Made by a program: the position numbers and the translations under genes | Shown: positions 62,101-64,000 of the stretch, one piece after another | How positions within the stretch are numbered: the first letter of the stretch is position 1 | Layout of the letters: each line of letters opens with the position of its first letter | The notes under the pieces: model-generated | What the model was told of the DNA's origin: nothing | What the model saw: the letters and a program-made list of their open reading frames with translations, nothing else | Databases searched by the model: none | Assembly: GCA_024867545.1 (NCBI GenBank) | Contig: JANFNE010000048.1 | Coordinates: 1-64,000, forward strand | Direction: 5' to 3' | DNA: 64,000 bases | Source of the DNA: Phytopythium helicoides | Lineage: Eukaryota; Oomycota; Peronosporomycetes; Pythiales; Pythiaceae

Positions 62101-63260
62101 CTAGAAGTGGTACCCGTGGTGGTCGTGGGAGAATTCGTAGTTGTGGTTCCTGTTGTTGTGGTCGTGCTCGTATTTGTACTAGAAGTTCCTGACGAGGAAG
62201 TTGTTGTTGAAGTACTTGTGGTAGTCGACGATGGTGCGGGACCGACTTTGCATCCGAATACACCAGATGCAACAGTTCCGCAGTACGAGCCGTTCGGGAG
62301 ACCATCTTGAGCCACAGGGCAATTGCCTGAGTTGTCTTTGGTTCCCTGGCATACGGTCTCGATGGCACAAAAGATCCCTTCAACTCCTTCAACGCTGACG
62401 GGGCTACTGCCAGTCGGGCACTTATTACCAGACCCCGCGCTTGGCGTTGGTGTCGGGCCGGTAGATGTAGAGGCAGGGATTGCCGTTGTAGAAGCAGGAG
62501 TCGATGTAGTAGCAACAGGAGTCGATGTTGTAGAAGCAGGGGTCAAAGTCGTAGCAGCAGGGGTCACTGTTGTCGAGGTCGGATTCACTGTTGTTGAAGC
62601 TGGAGTCGAAGTCGCTGATGCTGGTGCGGGGCCGACCTTGCATCCGAACACACCAGATGCAACAGTTCCGCAGTACGAGCCGTTCGGGAGACCATCTTGA
62701 GCCACAGGGCAATTGCCTGAGTTGTCTTTGGTTCCCTGGCATACGGTCTCGATGGCACAAAAGATCCCTTCAACTCCTTCAACGCTGACGGGGCTACTGC
62801 CAGTCGGGCACTTGTTACCGGACGTAGCACTCGGGGTCTGTGATGGTGTCGGCGTTGGAGTCGAAGTGGTTGCAGCTGGGGTAGTAGTTGCAGGAACCGG
62901 GGACGCCGTAGTCGGAGCCGGAGTAGCTGTAGTGGGCTCTGGAGTGACCGTAGTCGGGGCAAGAGTAGTTGTAGCCGTCGGGGCATTCGTCGCCATCATG
63001 TCGGCAGTAATGACCTTGCAGCCGTAGACGCCTGTGCGGACCAGCCCGCAGTACGATCCGTACGGCAGTCCGGTTTGGACACCAGGGCACAAACCATTAC
63101 TGGTTTGGTCGATGCAAATCGGACCAGTAACACAAAAGATTCCCTCGATACCCTCGACGCTCATCTCATCTTCGCCCGAGGCACACGGAGCGTACGCGTT
63201 GACAAACGGCTTGGAGGAGAGAATCGCGAAGGCTGTAGCGAGCAGGAATGGCTTCAACAT
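59190..63260 (-). CDS. Secreted mucin-like protein with ten six-Cys domains
   Basis: 1356 residues from the ATG at 63260. The start MLKPFLLATAFAILSSKP is a signal peptide, probably cleaved near VNAYA. The longer frame to 63404 crosses the core promoter at 63351-63368 and is rejected. Ten repeats of about 58 residues follow the scheme C-x-x-G-x-SPxSVEG-x-x-G-x-FC-x4-C-x-GT-x5-G-x-CP-x5-GLPxGSYC-x-x-V-x-SGVxGC, each with six Cys, probably three disulfides. They are joined by Thr/Ser/Pro-rich linkers likely to be O-glycosylated; the longest, between domains 7 and 8, is mostly GGSSTTT repeats. There is no GPI-type or membrane C-terminus (it ends FGCRPYSS). Expected role: extracellular matrix, cyst coat or adhesion protein; the domain family is not one I can name. 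Confidence 0.85.
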   Translation of the reverse strand: MLKPFLLATAFAILSSKPFVNAYAPCASGEDEMSVEGIEGIFCVTGPICIDQTSNGLCPGVQTGLPYGSYCGLVRTGVYGCKVITADMMATNAPTATTTLAPTTVTPEPTTATPAPTTASPVPATTTPAATTSTPTPTPSQTPSATSGNKCPTGSSPVSVEGVEGIFCAIETVCQGTKDNSGNCPVAQDGLPNGSYCGTVASGVFGCKVGPAPASATSTPASTTVNPTSTTVTPAATTLTPASTTSTPVATTSTPASTTAIPASTSTGPTPTPSAGSGNKCPTGSSPVSVEGVEGIFCAIETVCQGTKDNSGNCPVAQDGLPNGSYCGTVASGVFGCKVGPAPSSTTTSTSTTTSSSGTSSTNTSTTTTTGTTTTNSPTTTTGTTSSTSSTSTTTTGPSGTSSSTGTSGTNSTSGTTTGGSSTTSTTTSNSSTTTSVGSCPTGSTPVSVEGVPGIFCAQDPVCMGTTSDKGYCPVAQAGLPNGSYCGTVASGVFGCKPGPASSSTNTTTTASTTNTTTNTTTGGSTTSSSTTTTGSTATGGSTTTGSTTTGTNTTGSTTTGTTTSGSTTTGSTTTGSTTTTSGSTVITTSTSNGKCPSGSSPISVEGVRGYFCAADPICMGTSSNNGSCPAAQAGLPSGSYCGKVASGVFGCKPGSAPSGSSTDTTKAPLPVPASQCPAGNSPVSVQGALGIFCVAEPVCAGTTANNGTCPGVSEALPTGSHCGVVASGVYGCMVGPANAADSTATATPVLPNQCASGFSPVSVEGALGVFCVQEPVCSGRLTDSGSCPAQQNGLPTGSYCTIVSSGVYGCKVRNDSSTATGSTPTSGGSTTTGGSSTTSSTTTTTGGNSNTTGGSSTTTGNTTTTTGGNSTTTGGSSTTTGGSSTTTGGSSTTSGGSSTTTGNTTTTTGGSSTTTGGSSTTTGGSSTTTGNTTTTTGGNSTTTGGSSTTTGGSSTTTGGSSTTTGGSSTTTGNTTTTTGGNSTTTGGSSTTSGGSSTTTGGSSTTTGGSSTTASNSTTTSGGSSTTATSISGTCSAGSSPISVEGAPGVYCVQEPVCSGNTTDTGACPGTLEGLASGSYCTRVSSGVFGCKVLSTTTSTSTTTTTSTTTSSGPTTTTTSSTATNSSTSNTTSATTAGTTTTPTPAPTTTGSSSTSASTNSTTSTTSTSTSNSYSTTTGNGCTNGRSPISVVGAPGVFCVLEPACSGTTDNTGNCPGFEDLPSGSYCTIVPSGVYGCMIGTGSPAVLPASTTTAPTPAATPAPTPASTPASTATPTPTPAPTPASTNSTTTATTCQPGYSPISVEGIPQIFCALEPICMGTESDSGSCPTKTDGLEFGSYCTMIDTGVFGCRPYSS
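60225..60740 (-). repeat. 21-bp coding minisatellite (GGSSTTT linker)
   Basis: On the plus strand the unit is GTGGTGGTTGAGCTRCCTCC-like, repeated about 25 times with interspersed GTGGTCGTGGTGTTGCCA variants. The length keeps the frame, so copy-number change alters linker length without breaking the protein. Confidence 0.9.
62233..62824 (-). repeat. Recently duplicated six-Cys domain
   Basis: The blocks at 62233-62434 and 62623-62824 (offset 390) are nearly identical at DNA level, encoding domains 3 and 2 of the mucin-like protein. The other eight domains are much more diverged. Confidence 0.85.
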
Positions 63261-63350
63261 AGTGTCGGAGGGGGAGGAGGAAAGGTGGAGAGGTCGGGGA
63301 GCGAGGTTGAGTCGCTGGATGGAAGCTGAGCTGGATTTGACTGGAGATGT

Positions 63351-63368
63351 CAAATTCAGAAGTGAGCC
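63351..63368 (-). promoter_or_regulatory. Oomycete core promoter of mucin-like gene
   Basis: GGCTCACTTCTGAATTTG on the minus strand is an excellent match to the oomycete initiator plus flanking promoter region (GCTCAYTYYNNAWTTT). It puts the transcript start about 95 bases before the ATG at 63260. Confidence 0.7.
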
Positions 63369-63813
63369 GCAGAAGAGCTGGCGCTCCCTCTGCTGGATGA
63401 GCATGAGCTCACAACCCTGTGTTGAGGCCGATGCTGGGTCTCATGCCCACATGAGATCGTGTCCTCGGTTGTTGCGAAGGCGCGTCTGTGCGAGTGTTAT
63501 GACCCCCCTGCACCATCGCATCAAAAGTGATCTGCCGCTTCACAGCAGCAAGAGCTCAAGACCTGCTTCGCTATCAATAGCTCCGCGAACGCTCGCCGAA
63601 CGCCCTGCCAGAGCGCGATTAACCAGCCGAATGGATATAAATTCCCCCACAAACACAACTCCTGCGCTTGTGAGCCAGCGACATGCTGTGCGATTGAGCT
63701 CTTCCAGCACAACGTGAAGGAGCATCATTCCGGCACCCCACAGTTGCCTTTTTACCGTATGGCACCGCAATAGCGGCCCCTGAGAGTGAGCTCGCCACCA
63801 GAAGTTCGTCGTC

Positions 63814-64000
63814 ATGACCAGCATGGCGAGTCCAGCGCGACGCGCTGTGCTGTCGCTCACGACGCGTTTCCGGCTGCCGCATGAGGGCATGGCGGAGCTC
63901 GAGTACCTCAGTCGGTGAGTTAGCCGACTGTCTCCTCCATGTGGACGCTGGAGGACGAGTTCTTACTCCGGTCTGTAGCGGCTCGGCGGTGCTTGTCAAG
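63814..64000 (+). CDS. First exons of an unknown gene, 3' end outside window
   Basis: Exon 1 (63814-63914) encodes MTSMASPARRAVLSLTTRFR followed by LPHEGMAELEYLSR. A 64-bp intron (GTGAGT ... CTGTAG, 63915-63978) follows, and exon 2 opens GSAVLVK up to the window edge, with phases matching. The Arg-rich, acid-free first 20 residues look like a mitochondrial targeting sequence. An alternative start is the ATG at 63823. The family cannot be recognised from this little. Confidence 0.5.

Noticed and set aside
1..64000. tRNA, rRNA and CRISPR arrays
   Set aside because: No tRNA-like B box with matching arms, no rRNA sequence and no regularly spaced repeat-spacer array was seen on either strand.

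Overview
The window looks like nuclear DNA of an oomycete (Phytophthora/Pythium type). The signs are: many bZIP proteins whose basic region has Cys at the normally invariant Asn position, a variant described from oomycetes; core promoters of the oomycete initiator type (GCTCAYTYY followed by a short T-rich or A/T element); short GT-AG introns of about 55-95 bp; GC-rich coding exons; and a flagellar dynein heavy chain. All calls were made by reading the sequence; no searches were run.

Left part, 1-32 kb: a plastic, repeat-rich region built around bZIP genes. It holds one 5'-truncated bZIP at the window edge, one intact bZIP at 16 kb, a broken copy at 18 kb that belongs to a segmental duplication of the left edge, two small bZIP relics (17.3 and 23.4 kb), a tandem A-B-A'-B' array of four bZIP genes on the minus strand (23.6-30.4 kb), and a further bZIP at 31 kb. 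Between them lie decayed transposons: two hAT-like relics, a pogo/Tigger-like DDE transposase, a retroelement RNase H, a Mutator-like fragment and gag-like fragments. There are also microsatellites and minisatellites. The A/A' and B/B' coding regions are almost identical while the DNA between them has diverged, which points to gene conversion.

Right part, 34.6-64 kb: a compact housekeeping region. In order: splicing factor CWC22 (+), a two-finger C2HC zinc-finger protein with a probable GC-AG intron (+), a small basic protein (-), ESCRT-II subunit VPS25 with four introns (+), a divergent pair of lumazine-synthase-like genes (-/+), a coiled-coil protein (-), a 15.1 kb uninterrupted axonemal dynein heavy chain gene (-), a secreted mucin-like protein with ten six-cysteine domains (-), and the first exon of an unknown gene (+).

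The most unusual item is the gene at 40946-42046. It joins a lumazine-synthase-like domain to a 170-residue metallothionein-like tail with 41 cysteines. Its divergent neighbour ends exactly where that tail would begin, with a short Cys-x-Cys-x-Cys-His. By eye, both copies lack two active-site residues of lumazine synthase.
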